A stretch of 64,000 bases of DNA. Source: Thermothelomyces thermophilus ATCC 42464. Lineage: Eukaryota > Ascomycota > Sordariomycetes > Sordariales > Chaetomiaceae. Location of the stretch: positions 2,976,001 through 3,040,000 of the forward strand of contig NC_016477.1 in assembly GCF_000226095.1 (NCBI RefSeq), written 5' to 3'. Of this stretch, positions 49,358 through 60,000 are shown piece after piece. Under the pieces are notes generated by a model. That model was not told the origin of the DNA and did no database searches. It worked only from the letters and a program-made list of their open reading frames with translations. Each line of letters opens with the position of its first letter. Position 1 is the stretch's first letter. Made by a program: the position numbers and the translations under genes.

Positions 49358-50717
49358 ATGGCCCCTACTCGAGCCTCACTGAAAGGCTTTCTGGCAACCG
49401 CCAAGAAGGCTTTGGTCTCCCCTCCAACGCAAAGACCGAACCCTCTGACCTTGGTTGTCGGCAACGAGTCGGCCGGTGAGCAGTGCTTGGGATAGCCGGG
49501 CCATATATCCTTAAAACGGGGCGAATACTGATGGGGCCACAGACCTTGACTCGATCTGCTCGGCCCTCCTCCTTGCCTACTTCCGCACACACACTCCGCC
49601 TCACGCTCTGCACATCCCCGTTTCCAACCTCCCCCGAGCAGACCTCGCACTTCGCCCAGAGCTCAATGCGGTTCTCGGGCCAGCCGGCCTCAAGCCGGAC
49701 GACCTGATCACCCTCACAGATCTTCCACGAGATGGGCTCAGGCCGGAGGACACCCGCTGGCTCCTCGTCGACCACAATGTCTTGACTGGCGACCTGGCCA
49801 AATCCTTCTCCAGCCGCGTAGTGGGCTGCATCGACCACCACGAAGACGAGGGAGCCGTCCCGCACGACTTCCCGTCAGATCAGCCGCGCATCATCGAAAA
49901 ATGCGGTAGCTGCATGAGCCTCGTCCTCGAGCACTGCAAGTTCACGTGGGACGCCCTCTCGAACCTCCCTTGCGAAGGAGAGGCCGAAGGCGGCAGCAGC
50001 ACCCCGGCAGCCGAATGTGACGCGCACCTCGCCCGCGTCGCCCTCGCGCCCATCCTCATCGACACCGCCAACCTGACGTCCAAAGACAAGACGACCGACC
50101 GCGATGTGCGCGCGGCCGAGCTCGCCGAGTCGAAGCTCCTGCCCGGCTTGCGCACGTTATCATCATCACCATCACCTCCCTCATCCTCCTCGGAGCCATA
50201 CGACCGCCAGACCTACCACGACACCCTCGCCGCGCTCAAGGAGCAGATCGTCGGGCTCTCGTACCGCGACGTCCTGCGCAAGGACTACAAGCGCTGGACC
50301 GAGGGCCCGTTGGCTCTGGGCGTGTCGACCGTCGTGCACGGGTTCGAGTACGTATTCGCCCGCGTCGGCGACCAGAGCCGCGAGGCCTTCCTGGCCGCGT
50401 TGAAGGACTGGGCCCGCGAAGAGGAGCAGAAGCTCGACGTCGTGGCCGTCATGACCGTGTCGCGGCCCGGCGGCATGTTCACGAGGGAGCTGCTGGTCTG
50501 GGGTCTGAACGAGAAGGGGGTGGAGGCGGTCGGGCGGTTTCAGAAGAAGTTTGGCGGGACCCTCGGGCTGGAGACTTGGAGAGGGGGCGAGCTGGACGGC
50601 GGCGGCGAGGGCGAGGCCGAATGGAGGCTCTGTTGGAGGCAGAAGGGGGTTTCCCATAGCCGGAAGCAGGTGGCACCGATGCTCAGGGAGGCGATGAGGG
50701 AGTCGGCGAGGTTGTGA
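49358..50717 (+). CDS. ppx1: Exopolyphosphatase, PPX1-like (DHH superfamily)
   Basis: Removes terminal phosphate from inorganic polyphosphate; yeast Ppx1 works in cytosol and mitochondrial matrix. Two exons (49358-49475, 49543-50717) give 430 residues. Metal-binding motifs of the DHH domain are in place: the NESADLDSICSALLLAYF motif with D40 and D42, LLVDHN (D116, H117) and CIDHHEDEG (D137, H138, H139), followed by ILIDTANLT. The C-terminal DHHA2 domain begins near YRDVLRKDYKRW and includes STVVHGFEYVF and the MTVSRPGGMFTRELLVWG strand. A Ser/Pro-rich linker joins the domains. The first 20 residues (MAPTRASLKGFLATAKKALV) are basic and amphipathic and could send part of the protein to mitochondria. 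It is related to family II pyrophosphatases, but the layout fits PPX1. Confidence 0.91.
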
Positions 50718-51455
50718 TGGGATGTAGGACTTTGGCTCATCATTTTTTATATGAAGTTTGGAAGCATTTTGTGAGCGAAGCTAATTTAAATGATTGTTTT
50801 CAATGCTGAGATATATTTGTGGCCTATTACAGGCTCCCAGTGTTATTCAAGAAGTGTCGTAAGAGTACAAATGTGCTGTTGATACACGAATTGTTACACG
50901 CCATTCGCAGCCGTGCCCACTAACCACCGAGCTCAGCCAAGGATGGCGTTTTTTTTGGGCCGGTTTTGCCGGCACTGCGATATGGAACCCGTCTTACCGA
51001 GACAGGTGTATGGAGAAGTAGCACGCTAAGAAGGGTGCGGAACATTGGTTGGCACCTGTCCACTCTCAACCTGTCGCCTGAAGACGCAGGGGACGAGACT
51101 GATCACAATGTTTTTGACCGTATTTCTCCTGTTGTTTTTTTTTCTCCCGCTGTATTGGATTTCGAACCAAAGCGAGGTTGTAAAGGTTGATTGAGCGGAT
51201 TGGTTCAACAGAACTGCGGTCGATGACTGACTGGAGCTACGTGCCAACGGAGCGTTTATCCGCCCAGACATCGAACCTGTGAATCTCTCTGTGAGAGTCG
51301 GCTGCGAATTGGCAGTTCATCGTCACACCACGGTGCTGCTCGAGCAGTTGACCAGTTCACCGAAGTTCTTCGTCCGTCATTCATGTTGGGACATTGGCAA
51401 ACAGCCGACGATGAGAAGTTCACGGCATGACCTAGCCGTGTGGTCTACTGAGGGT
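50718..51455. other. Intergenic between convergent genes
   Basis: About 740 bases with no supported gene or repeat of note. Confidence 0.5.
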
Positions 51456-52445
51456 TCAGGATGATGATGCCGGCGGAGTCTCTGAAGCAGGCTGAGCTGT
51501 CTTGGGAGCAGGCTTGGTCGACGATCCAGCCAGTTTCTCCAGACTTTGTTGCAGCATCCCAGTCCACAGCCCTTCCAGGTCGAGATCACGGCGTCGGGAT
51601 TCGGTGAGTAATTGGACGACAATGGTGTTGCCCGTCTGCGGCACACCAAACCCTGTTGGCCTACCCTTCTCGTCCAGGATTTGTACCTCCTTGTGCGAGC
51701 CCCCGACCAAGCCGAGATTGACGCACACCCACCCCGTGCTGATACCGTCGTCCCCGCCGCGCATGACTCCGGAATTGCCTAGCAGCTTCGCTTTGCGGGC
51801 AAGCCGCCTGAGCTTGATCTTCAGCTCGTTGCGCCCAAGGAGCCCATCGGCCTTCGCCGTGACGCCGCGGCCACGGAGCCACCTGACAAGGCGGTCCGCC
51901 GAAACGTGAAGATGACGCTCGCTGCGGGCCGTCCCCAACACCATCAGCAAGCCCGGGCCCAGGGCCGGCGGCGGGTCTATGGCGCGCAGGTCGAGCAGCG
52001 ACAGGTTGTCCATGCCTAGCTCGTCCGCCACATACTTGAGCAGCGGCTCCATCAGTTTGGGCGAGTTGTCGGGAATCTCGGGCAACGGTGCCGGCTCGCT
52101 CACCAGCGTCGGGTGTCTTGGGGGCTCGACCTGGAGATACCACGGCACATCGGAGTTACTCGAGTCGGAGGACGGGCCATTGCCCTGCTTGTCATGGCCG
52201 GGCTGCTTCTCAACCCGTTCTTCAATCGATGGACTCCCTAATAGTCGCGGGGTGGGCCGCAAAGTCGAGAATGGCGCGGCAGTGAGCGGGGCGAGCCGTC
52301 GGGTTTCCGATATTGCCAATGAGACCCGGGCCTGTGGTCCTGCACCTGCAGAGCGGGCGATAATCGGTCGCAGCGCCGAGAAGATGCAGGAAGAGCAACG
52401 GCCGACTCGCAGAAGGGACGGATTTGCCATTGCTGCTAGCGACAT
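51456..52445 (-). CDS. atp25: ATP25, mitochondrial (RsfS/Iojap-like domain)
   Basis: One exon of 329 residues. Residues 1-65 or so are basic and Ser/Ala-rich, a mitochondrial presequence ([19 protein letters not shown] start). The mature part begins around [12 protein letters not shown], a signature of fungal ATP25, and contains the ribosome-silencing-factor-like fold: [20 protein letters not shown], the [20 protein letters not shown] motif and the [14 protein letters not shown] strand. Yeast Atp25 is about 612 residues and is cut into this domain, which binds the mitochondrial large ribosomal subunit, and a second part that stabilises ATP9 mRNA. Filamentous fungi, as here, have a short form lacking that second part. 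The frame is open 54 codons further upstream from another ATG, but the chosen start gives the presequence expected. It diverges from the mitochondrial RNA polymerase gene. Confidence 0.9.
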   Translation of the reverse strand: MSLAAMANPSLLRVGRCSSCIFSALRPIIARSAGAGPQARVSLAISETRRLAPLTAAPFSTLRPTPRLLGSPSIEERVEKQPGHDKQGNGPSSDSSNSDVPWYLQVEPPRHPTLVSEPAPLPEIPDNSPKLMEPLLKYVADELGMDNLSLLDLRAIDPPPALGPGLLMVLGTARSERHLHVSADRLVRWLRGRGVTAKADGLLGRNELKIKLRRLARKAKLLGNSGVMRGGDDGISTGWVCVNLGLVGGSHKEVQILDEKGRPTGFGVPQTGNTIVVQLLTESRRRDLDLEGLWTGMLQQSLEKLAGSSTKPAPKTAQPASETPPASSS

Positions 52446-53099
52446 GATGTGAGGTTTGAGGGTTGCTGGCAAAGTTGGGATGTCCCAAGTGCCGCAACAG
52501 TCGAAAGTTTTGAACTTGCCCCGAAGCTTGAGAATCCAAGGTCCAGAGCTCGCGAGAGTGCTCGTTGCCATTGGCCGCCAGTGCTGCTCCAGGTTCTTGG
52601 CGGTCACTGCGGTCTACACTACAACCGGGGCCTCGAGCGCACTCCACTCCTGCTGGTGGGGCCTGGCAGCTCGTCCAATCAGACGCGCTCTACACAGATT
52701 TTTTCTCCCAGGTTCGAACGACGCGAAGTCCCGGCTCATCCTGATAAGATTGAACGAGGCCAATTTTTGACCTTGTGTTCTCATCCGACTTCTTCGGTCG
52801 AGGGAAGAAGCACAGGCGATACTCTTTGATCAACACCTCGAATGAGCTGCTCTCCAACTTCGGCGAGTTGAAAGCAGCCCTTTTTCATGTACTAGAAGTC
52901 GCCGACTTTCCTTTTCTCTTGTTTTATTACAACCACTATTCTGTTTAATGCATTGAGTTTTGCCTTGCTTCCCAACAAACTTCCCTCCTTCCGGTGGAAG
53001 CCCGCCCCTTTCCCTCATCATCTCTCTTCTCTCGGACGGCCAGGCAGCAGAAACATTGCCACTGCTGCGCGAGCCCTCCCCCCCCCCTCTCCTCTCAAG
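52446..53099. other. Divergent promoter, atp25 / mitochondrial RNA polymerase
   Basis: 654 bases between start codons of two mitochondrial gene-expression genes that point away from each other. Pyrimidine-rich patches precede the polymerase start (52,978-53,098 on the plus strand, with a run of nine C near 53,079). No gene is supported inside. Confidence 0.65.
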
Positions 53100-56000
53100 A
53101 TGCTCGTCCGCCCCGGCGCCGCACGACAGACCCTCCCGGTGCGCCATCTTCTCGCATCCACCCCCCTACGACACTCGACGAGAGGCGCGGCCGTCAATTC
53201 GCTTCCCAATGTGTCCGAGAGCCGTCGGATCCTGACTACCGGGTCCGACGCGCGCCCATGGAAGAAGAAGTCGTATCGGGCCCTTGTCGGGTTTGAGCGC
53301 AACCTGGCCACTGCGCTCGAAGACCACCGGTTTGGCGACGATGTCCCGTTCGAGGGTCTTTCGACCGGATTGGCCTCCCAATACCAGCCGCAAAAGTCAC
53401 AGCCACCGCTACACATGCTGAGGCCTTTCAATGTCAACTCCACGCTGGTTCTCGCCGAGCCGAAACCGTACCCGCCCAAACAACGCCTCAACCCTATGGG
53501 TATTCCCGGTGACCTGGAGGAAATGCTCTCGGTATTCGAAGCCTGCGTTCAGGTCGGAAGGCTGGATCGTGCCGCGTTGGTTTTGAAGAGATTCGAGAGG
53601 ATGAAAACACTGGAGCCGCACCAGGCAGTGGACCTGCACAATCGATATCTTCAAGGGCGTGTTGCTCAGCTCATGAATGAGCCTTCAAAGGAGAAGGCCG
53701 AAGAGGTACACAAGTGGTTCGAACTTCACATTCGGGGTGCTCGACTACCATTCACCCCCATCACCATCGCGTATATGCTCAAAACAACCCTTCTCACATC
53801 TGAAGGCTCGACACGGGCGGCTCGGATAGATCGCTACATGAGCATGATGCCTCATCAGAACGCCAATGAACCGCTGGATCTGGGGAACGTCCTGAGCGAT
53901 GAAGATCTGGAGACCATCGCTGAGGTGTGCCCCGCCTACTATATTCCCGAAGATGCTTCCGGTGCAGCCGAAGCTGAAGCCCTCGAGGAGGACGAGAGCA
54001 CCCATCTGGAGGATACGGAGACCCAAGATGCCCAAAGGAAAGCTTCGAGCGGCACGCCCGAGGTCCGTGAAACTCCTCAGAAGGGCATGGGACTCAAATC
54101 TTTGAAGACAGCTCTCTCGCTGCTGTCCGAGCTCCCGGAGGGCTTGGATATTGCATCCCTTCCGCTCTCACAACGGCGCGAAGTTCAGGCTAGGTTAGAA
54201 AGGGATTGTGTCGATGCTGCCATTGCTAGGTGGCGGGAAGAGAACGAGCAGCTGATGAGCATGGGCCTCAATACCCAGCTGTCAACCCCCTCCCTAAACT
54301 CCAAGTTGTACGACTGGCATCAAGCTCTGGAGGCTCGACTTATCCAAGAGCAAGCCAAGGTTGAGGCCTCCTTGTCGGCGCCTCGGAAGTCGCGAGAAGA
54401 CATGGAGCGCTGCGTCTACGGACCCCATCTGCTGCAATCACCCGCAAACCGCCTTGCCGCCGTCGCCATTCTCAGCGCCCTCAGTAGTCTGGCCATGCAT
54501 GGTGCGGACAAGGGCATCCCGGTCTCTAACATGGTCCAACAGTTGGCCAAGATTGCGGAGGAGGACATTCGAGCCCAGGCGATAGCCAAAAACCTTCCTA
54601 AATCGAAACCACGCAAGCAGAAAAGCGCGCGCCAGCTGATGCGACTCCACGACGCCGCCCCGACCGCGACCACCAAATCGTCACCCACCGCCACCGCCTC
54701 CCCAGCTTCCCAGCCCGCCACGAACAGCGAGCCTTCCGAGTTTGCGTCCCGCTGGCCCATAGCCATCAAGGCGAAGTTCGGCGCCGTGATCCTGGGGGCC
54801 CTGATGGACACAGCAAAGATCGTGGTGGAGCGGGAGCATCCAGAGACGAAGGAGAAGGTGACTCAGGTTCAACCGGCCTTTACGCACACTGTGCAGCTCA
54901 AAAAGGGGAGGAGAGTTGGTGTTATTCAACCCAACCGCTCACTGATCGAGCTCATGAAGCGCGAGCCCAGGGGAGAAGCGTTGGCTCGCCATTTGCCCAT
55001 GGTTGTTGAGCCCGAGCCGTGGTCCAAGTTTGACAAGGGTGGCTTTATCACGTCGCCGAGCCCTCTTGTCCGTCTGAAGAACCACGAGAAGGATCAGCGC
55101 ATCTATGCCGAGGCGGCCATCGAGCGGGGGGACATGGAACAGATGATGAGGGGCCTGGACGTGCTCGGGAAGACCGCCTGGAAGATCAACCGTCCCGTAT
55201 TCGACGTGATGCTGGAGGCCTGGAACACCGGGGAGGAGTTTGCAAACCTGCCGGCGCTGGATCCCAAGATCCCCATCCCTCCGGAACCGGATTCGACCGA
55301 CGACCCGATGAAGAGGCGCCTGTGGCTCAGGGCGGTGAAAGCTGCTGAGAACGAGAAGTCGGGGCTGCATTCCGTCCGGTGCTTCATGAATTTCCAGCTC
55401 GAGATCGCACGGGCCTTCCGGGATCAGACCTTCTATTTCCCGCACAACATCGACTTCCGTGGGCGCGCCTACCCGATACCCACCTATCTCAACCACATGG
55501 GTGCCGACAACATGCGCGGTCTGTTGCTCTTCGCCAAGGGCAGGCCTCTCGGGAAATCGGGGCTGGCCTGGCTCAAAGTCCACCTCTCCAACGTCTACGG
55601 ATTCGACAAGGCTAGTCTCAAGGAGCGTGAAGAGTTCGCGGACCGGAACCTTGAGAACATCTTCGACTCTGCGGACAACCCGCTTACCGGGAAGCGCTGG
55701 TGGCTTCAGGCCGAAGACCCTTGGCAGTGCCTCGCCACCTGTTTCGAGTTGAAGGCAGCCCTGTCCTCTCCGGATCCCACCGCTTACGTCTCTCACCTCC
55801 CCGTTCACCAGGACGGGACGTGCAACGGCCTGCAGCACTATGCTGCTCTTGGTGGTGATACGTGGGGTGCGCAGCAGGTCAATCTTCTGCCCGGTGATCG
55901 CCCTGCCGATGTGTACTCGGCGGTGGCCGAGCTAGTCCAGAAGCAGGTGACGGAGGATCTCGCCAACGGCAACGAGTTTGCCCAGGCCATGGATGGCAAG

Positions 56001-57308
56001 ATTACTAGGAAGGTCGTGAAGCAGACGGTCATGACCAACGTCTACGGAGTTACCTTCGTTGGCGCCAAGAAGCAGGTCCAGAAACAGCTGGACTCGCTGT
56101 ACCCAGACATCGAGAAGGAAACGGGCCTGAGTTCGGGCGTGCTAGCGTCGTACATTGCCGCCAAGGTTTTCATGGCGCTGTCAACGATGTTCCGTGGCGC
56201 CCATGACATCCAGAACTGGCTCGGCGAGATCGGAGGGCGCGTGTGCCGTGCCGTGACTCCGGAGCAGCTAGACCGGATTGCCGAAGCTTCGGGCGAGAAG
56301 GTCGGGTCTGGCGAGGAGTCCAAGTCCACCAAGAAGAAGGCCAAAGCGTCGTCGAAAGCGGGAGACGAGGATTTGGCCTCTCACTTCCGCAACACCCTCG
56401 TGTGGACGACACCGCTGCGGATGCCCGTGGTCCAACCGTACAGGAAGAGCGGCACCCGGCTGATTTCGACTTGCCTGCAGGATCTGGTTCTCACCAACGT
56501 GGATCGGGATGATCCAGTGAACCGGCGAAAGCAGCTGCAGGCTTTCCCCCCCAACTTTATTCATTCGCTGGATGCCAGCCACATGATGCTGTCGGCTCTC
56601 GAGTGCGACGCCATTGGCCTCACATTTGCCGCCGTTCACGACTCGTTTTGGACGCACGCGGCCGACGTCGATGCCATGAACCGAGTGATCCGCGATGCCT
56701 TCATCCGTATCCACCAAGAAGATGTCATTGGGCGCCTCAAGTCCGAGTTCGAAGCACGGTACCGGGGGTCCATCTACCGGGCAAAGATTGATTCCTCGAC
56801 CGAGGTGGCCAAGAAGATCATCGATTGGCGCAAGAAGAGCCGCATGGGCGCCAAGGATGAACTGCTGCTCGAGCGGCGGCGTCAGATCCTCTTACGCTCA
56901 CTCGACCCGGAGGAGGTGCGGCAAGGGAAGGAAATGGTGACGCCTGCCAGCATTTTTGAGTCGATGGCGACCCCCGACATGGTGGCTAACGATGTCGATC
57001 CCGAAGAGATGTTGTCCGTGGGCGCCGAGGATGAAGACGGAGACGGCCACGACGGCGAGCCCATCGAAAGGGAAGACGTCAGGAACAAGGTGACGGAGGG
57101 CCTGAAGAATTTTGCGGCACACCTGAAGGAGCTCCACGGTACCAACTACTTCGTCATGGAAATGAACAAGCCCAAGAGGAAGAAGGAACGGAGTGGCTCG
57201 AAGCCATCGCAGGTCGAGCTCTGGCTGCCGCTGACGTTCCCTGCGATACCCAAGAAGGGCGACTTTGACGTGACCCAGCTCAAGGACAGCAAGTATTTCT
57301 TCTCTTGA
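53100..57308 (+). CDS. cyt-5: Mitochondrial DNA-directed RNA polymerase (T7-like)
   Basis: Transcribes the mitochondrial genome; orthologue of yeast RPO41 and Neurospora CYT-5. One exon of 1402 residues. The start ATG at 53100 opens a basic presequence (MLVRPGAARQTLPVRHLLAS). A pentatricopeptide-like N-terminal extension fills about residues 130-300, the N-terminal domain follows, then the phage-type core: DFRGRAYPIPTYLNHMGAD, the first catalytic aspartate in HQDGTCNGLQHYAALGGD near 903-920, the O-helix RKVVKQTVMTNVYGVTF near 970-986, NFIHSLDASHMML and the second aspartate in HDSFWTHA near 1180-1187. A Lys-rich insert (KSTKKKAKASSK) near 1078-1089 and a long acidic loop near 1300-1325 precede the final VELWLPLTFPAIPKKGDFD and the KYFFS end, where the C-terminal aromatic residues close the active site in phage polymerases. 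The frame continues open upstream without an ATG. Confidence 0.96.
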   Translation: MLVRPGAARQTLPVRHLLASTPLRHSTRGAAVNSLPNVSESRRILTTGSDARPWKKKSYRALVGFERNLATALEDHRFGDDVPFEGLSTGLASQYQPQKSQPPLHMLRPFNVNSTLVLAEPKPYPPKQRLNPMGIPGDLEEMLSVFEACVQVGRLDRAALVLKRFERMKTLEPHQAVDLHNRYLQGRVAQLMNEPSKEKAEEVHKWFELHIRGARLPFTPITIAYMLKTTLLTSEGSTRAARIDRYMSMMPHQNANEPLDLGNVLSDEDLETIAEVCPAYYIPEDASGAAEAEALEEDESTHLEDTETQDAQRKASSGTPEVRETPQKGMGLKSLKTALSLLSELPEGLDIASLPLSQRREVQARLERDCVDAAIARWREENEQLMSMGLNTQLSTPSLNSKLYDWHQALEARLIQEQAKVEASLSAPRKSREDMERCVYGPHLLQSPANRLAAVAILSALSSLAMHGADKGIPVSNMVQQLAKIAEEDIRAQAIAKNLPKSKPRKQKSARQLMRLHDAAPTATTKSSPTATASPASQPATNSEPSEFASRWPIAIKAKFGAVILGALMDTAKIVVEREHPETKEKVTQVQPAFTHTVQLKKGRRVGVIQPNRSLIELMKREPRGEALARHLPMVVEPEPWSKFDKGGFITSPSPLVRLKNHEKDQRIYAEAAIERGDMEQMMRGLDVLGKTAWKINRPVFDVMLEAWNTGEEFANLPALDPKIPIPPEPDSTDDPMKRRLWLRAVKAAENEKSGLHSVRCFMNFQLEIARAFRDQTFYFPHNIDFRGRAYPIPTYLNHMGADNMRGLLLFAKGRPLGKSGLAWLKVHLSNVYGFDKASLKEREEFADRNLENIFDSADNPLTGKRWWLQAEDPWQCLATCFELKAALSSPDPTAYVSHLPVHQDGTCNGLQHYAALGGDTWGAQQVNLLPGDRPADVYSAVAELVQKQVTEDLANGNEFAQAMDGKITRKVVKQTVMTNVYGVTFVGAKKQVQKQLDSLYPDIEKETGLSSGVLASYIAAKVFMALSTMFRGAHDIQNWLGEIGGRVCRAVTPEQLDRIAEASGEKVGSGEESKSTKKKAKASSKAGDEDLASHFRNTLVWTTPLRMPVVQPYRKSGTRLISTCLQDLVLTNVDRDDPVNRRKQLQAFPPNFIHSLDASHMMLSALECDAIGLTFAAVHDSFWTHAADVDAMNRVIRDAFIRIHQEDVIGRLKSEFEARYRGSIYRAKIDSSTEVAKKIIDWRKKSRMGAKDELLLERRRQILLRSLDPEEVRQGKEMVTPASIFESMATPDMVANDVDPEEMLSVGAEDEDGDGHDGEPIEREDVRNKVTEGLKNFAAHLKELHGTNYFVMEMNKPKRKKERSGSKPSQVELWLPLTFPAIPKKGDFDVTQLKDSKYFFS

Positions 57309-58767
57309 GGTGACGATATATGGCGCGGCACTGAAGGGAGTCTCTGGCAGGAAAATGTGTTGACTGCTGTACCACTAAACCCGGGTGCTTGGTTGCTTCT
57401 ATTGGCGTTTCTGTCTTTTTTTGGCGTGGTTGGCATTGCTGGCGTGGCGTTTGCGATATATAAAGACGGGGTTGATCTTGATGCATGTACGTTATTTAAC
57501 GTCTGGGGTACGTCTGGGGTGGTCGACAACTCCACGATGATGTTGTATACTATGAGGGGGGAGCATGGATAGGAACTCTAATCAGACGTCTCTCTCACTG
57601 TACACACACTCAGATCCCGGTCTTTTTGTGAAGGACAAGTGAAGTGCGGACACCCGAGTCTCGTGCAACCTCGCATCGCAGGGCCCCCGGCGTGTGCGTC
57701 TGCGCCCTGCATGCAGGCGCCTCGCCCTCCGGCAAGACTTGCTGCAAGGTATGTACGGAAGCGGCTGTGATTGTTCCTCTCCGTGATTATCACCTTGCAG
57801 GCCTCTTTGTTCGTCTGACCATGTTCACCTTTTTATCCGCTGCCACACTCGGCTGATCGAGCATCTGCAGCTACTAACGCTGGTCTCTTAACTACCACAA
57901 CCGAGAAACCCTTAAGGGTTTCCGAGAGAGGAACTTGCTCTACCTCCGAAATTTGCCTTTGGCGTTCGCTCAAGGCGGAACTGTCGCTTGGGATATCGGG
58001 CCTGGTCAGCCGGAAGTGGCTACGAATGTTCTCGAAGGGGAGGAGGTTGAGGTTGTGATATTTGAAGAAGAATTGCTCTCTTCTCGAGATTGTCCCCCTT
58101 AAATAACACATAGGCTAGAGAATCTGTTTTCTTCGCAAAAGGACCCCGTGATGTGCGCCATGTACATCAAGGTGACGAGCATTGAAGCGCCGTGTAGCTA
58201 AGTCAATTCAGAAGAAGGAGGGCAGGGAAGGGAGGAAGGGGGTTCGTCCGCTTCGCTTCGCTTCAAAGGAGACGATAGAGTGGGCGAGTAACTGGGGCTG
58301 ACTGGACTGATGCCCGCTGCTGCCGCCGCTGCTAAATCCTCAGCACCGATTGCTGTTCATACACGCCAACCGTGACCGCCATCACCGAGGTGTGCCCTCG
58401 CTGCACGACAGGCTGCTGAGACCGTCATTGTCACGACTGGCTGCGAGACGACCACCGGGTTGCCCGAGCCGACGGCCATTGTTACTGTGGCTTAGAGAAG
58501 GAAGGGAAAAGAATAACATGAACAGGAAAAGGTGGGGGGGGGGGGGGGGCGGGGGGAGAGACGAAGAAAGAATTGCGATCTGGTGGGGAGAGGATTGGTT
58601 TGTTTCGGCATCGTACGGGTAGCTCCGTACACATGTTCTATTTCTTTTTCTTCCTCCTGACAAACATGCGGTCCAACACTTTCCGTTGTTTGATAATTCC
58701 CCATCGTGCCGGTATCTAGATCTACCCTCACTTATATGATAACCTGGCTGGATAGTCAGACCGTACC
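57309..58767. other. Intergenic between convergent genes, palindrome and poly-G
   Basis: About 1.46 kb. Contains an 18-base perfect palindrome (57,905-57,922) and a run of 16 G, one C and 6 G (58,534-58,556). Short frames show no recognisable protein. Confidence 0.55.
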
Positions 58768-60000
58768 TCACCGCACCTGAGCTCCCTTGAGTGAGACGAC
58801 CTTGCAGACGCCGCCGCTGGCCGTCACCAGCCTCCCCAACCCGGTCCTGCCTTCCAGCGCCTCGACCACGCCGGCGTCGAACGCGACCTCGAGATCGTCC
58901 GTGGTGGTGAAGCCGGGCTGGAAGGTCTCCCAGATCTTCTTCTTGGGGTTGAGCACCTTCTCGGGCTCGCCCTCCCAGCCTTCGAAGAAGACGCGCTCGC
59001 CGGCCTTGGCATCGGCTGGCGGGTTGACCAGCTCGACGGGGCCCTTGTGGTCGTCGGCCTCGCCCTCCTTGACGCGGGGCGAGGCGGCGAGGACCATGGC
59101 GGCCGACTTGATGCCGCGCATCTTGACGGGCTTCAGGTTGCACACCACCACCACCTTGCGGCCCTGCATCTCCTCGAGCGGGACGAGCCCGTTGAGGCCC
59201 GAGCACACGGTCCGCACCACCTGGCCCTCGTACTCGGACGTGTCGTCGGTGCCGGGCGCGTCGCCCATGGCGATGCTCGAGACGTAGAGCGAGTCGGCCT
59301 CGGGGTGCTTGATCGCCTTGAGGATGTGGCCGACGCGGAGGTCGATCAGGCAGGGAGACAGCACCGCCGGGGCCGCCGGGGCCGCCGGCTGCTTGGGCGC
59401 CCGCTCCTTCTTCTCCTTCTTCTGCTTCTTGGCGGCCGCGCCGGCCTCTCCCGCGACCGCCGCCGCCGCCTTGTCCTTCACCTCGGCGGCCTCGTCCGCC
59501 ACCACACCGGCGGCTTCCTTTGTCCGATCCACGAGCGTCTTGTTGTCTCCATCGGCGCCGACGCCCCCCGCCGCCGCAGCAGCAGCAGCGGCCTTCTCCT
59601 TCTTCAGCCGCTCCTTCTCGGCCTTGGCGTCGACGGGCGGCTTGACGTAGAGGATCTCCTCGGCATCGACCTGCACCTTGTCGGCGTCGGCGACGTTGAG
59701 GCCGAAGAGCGGGCTGTTCTGGACGAAATCGACGAGGCGGACGATGTTGGGGCGGCCGTTCTGGCCGGTGCGCTGCTCCGGGGTCCAGGACTTGACGAGC
59801 GGGGCGAGTGACTCGTACAGGGCAACGTCGGCCTTGCTGGGCTTGGTGCCGATGGCGGTGGTGCGGGTCGCGAGGTCGGCATTGAGGGAGTCGAGGAGGG
59901 CGTCGGAAGCACCAGCCTTGATGGAGGCGGCCTTGTCGAGCCACGCCTGGATCTCGGACTCCTCGGTGGGGGTGTACTTTTGCGCGTCGAGGGCGGCCAT
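58768..60000 (-). CDS. arc1: Arc1/EMAPII-type tRNA-binding cofactor of aminoacyl-tRNA synthetases
   Basis: One exon; from the first ATG (60000) 410 residues. An N-terminal GST-C-like domain (about 1-125, with SWTPEQRTGQNGRPNIVRLVD-type helix; binds synthetase partners), an Ala/Lys-rich linker (about 130-215) that grips tRNA non-specifically, then the EMAPII-like OB fold starting LIDLRVGHILKAIKHPEADSL, with VVRTVCSGLNGLVP, VVVVCNLKPVKMRGIKS and AMVLAAS, and the final TSGGVCKV-type strand (TASGGVCKVVSLKGAQVR region). Yeast Arc1 delivers tRNA to methionyl- and glutamyl-tRNA synthetases in the cytosol. Upstream of the ATG the frame is open for more than 90 codons; 38 codons of it, from a CTG at 60112-60114, read as a mitochondrial presequence (see findings). 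Confidence 0.92.
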   Translation of the reverse strand: MAALDAQKYTPTEESEIQAWLDKAASIKAGASDALLDSLNADLATRTTAIGTKPSKADVALYESLAPLVKSWTPEQRTGQNGRPNIVRLVDFVQNSPLFGLNVADADKVQVDAEEILYVKPPVDAKAEKERLKKEKAAAAAAAAGGVGADGDNKTLVDRTKEAAGVVADEAAEVKDKAAAAVAGEAGAAAKKQKKEKKERAPKQPAAPAAPAVLSPCLIDLRVGHILKAIKHPEADSLYVSSIAMGDAPGTDDTSEYEGQVVRTVCSGLNGLVPLEEMQGRKVVVVCNLKPVKMRGIKSAAMVLAASPRVKEGEADDHKGPVELVNPPADAKAGERVFFEGWEGEPEKVLNPKKKIWETFQPGFTTTDDLEVAFDAGVVEALEGRTGLGRLVTASGGVCKVVSLKGAQVR

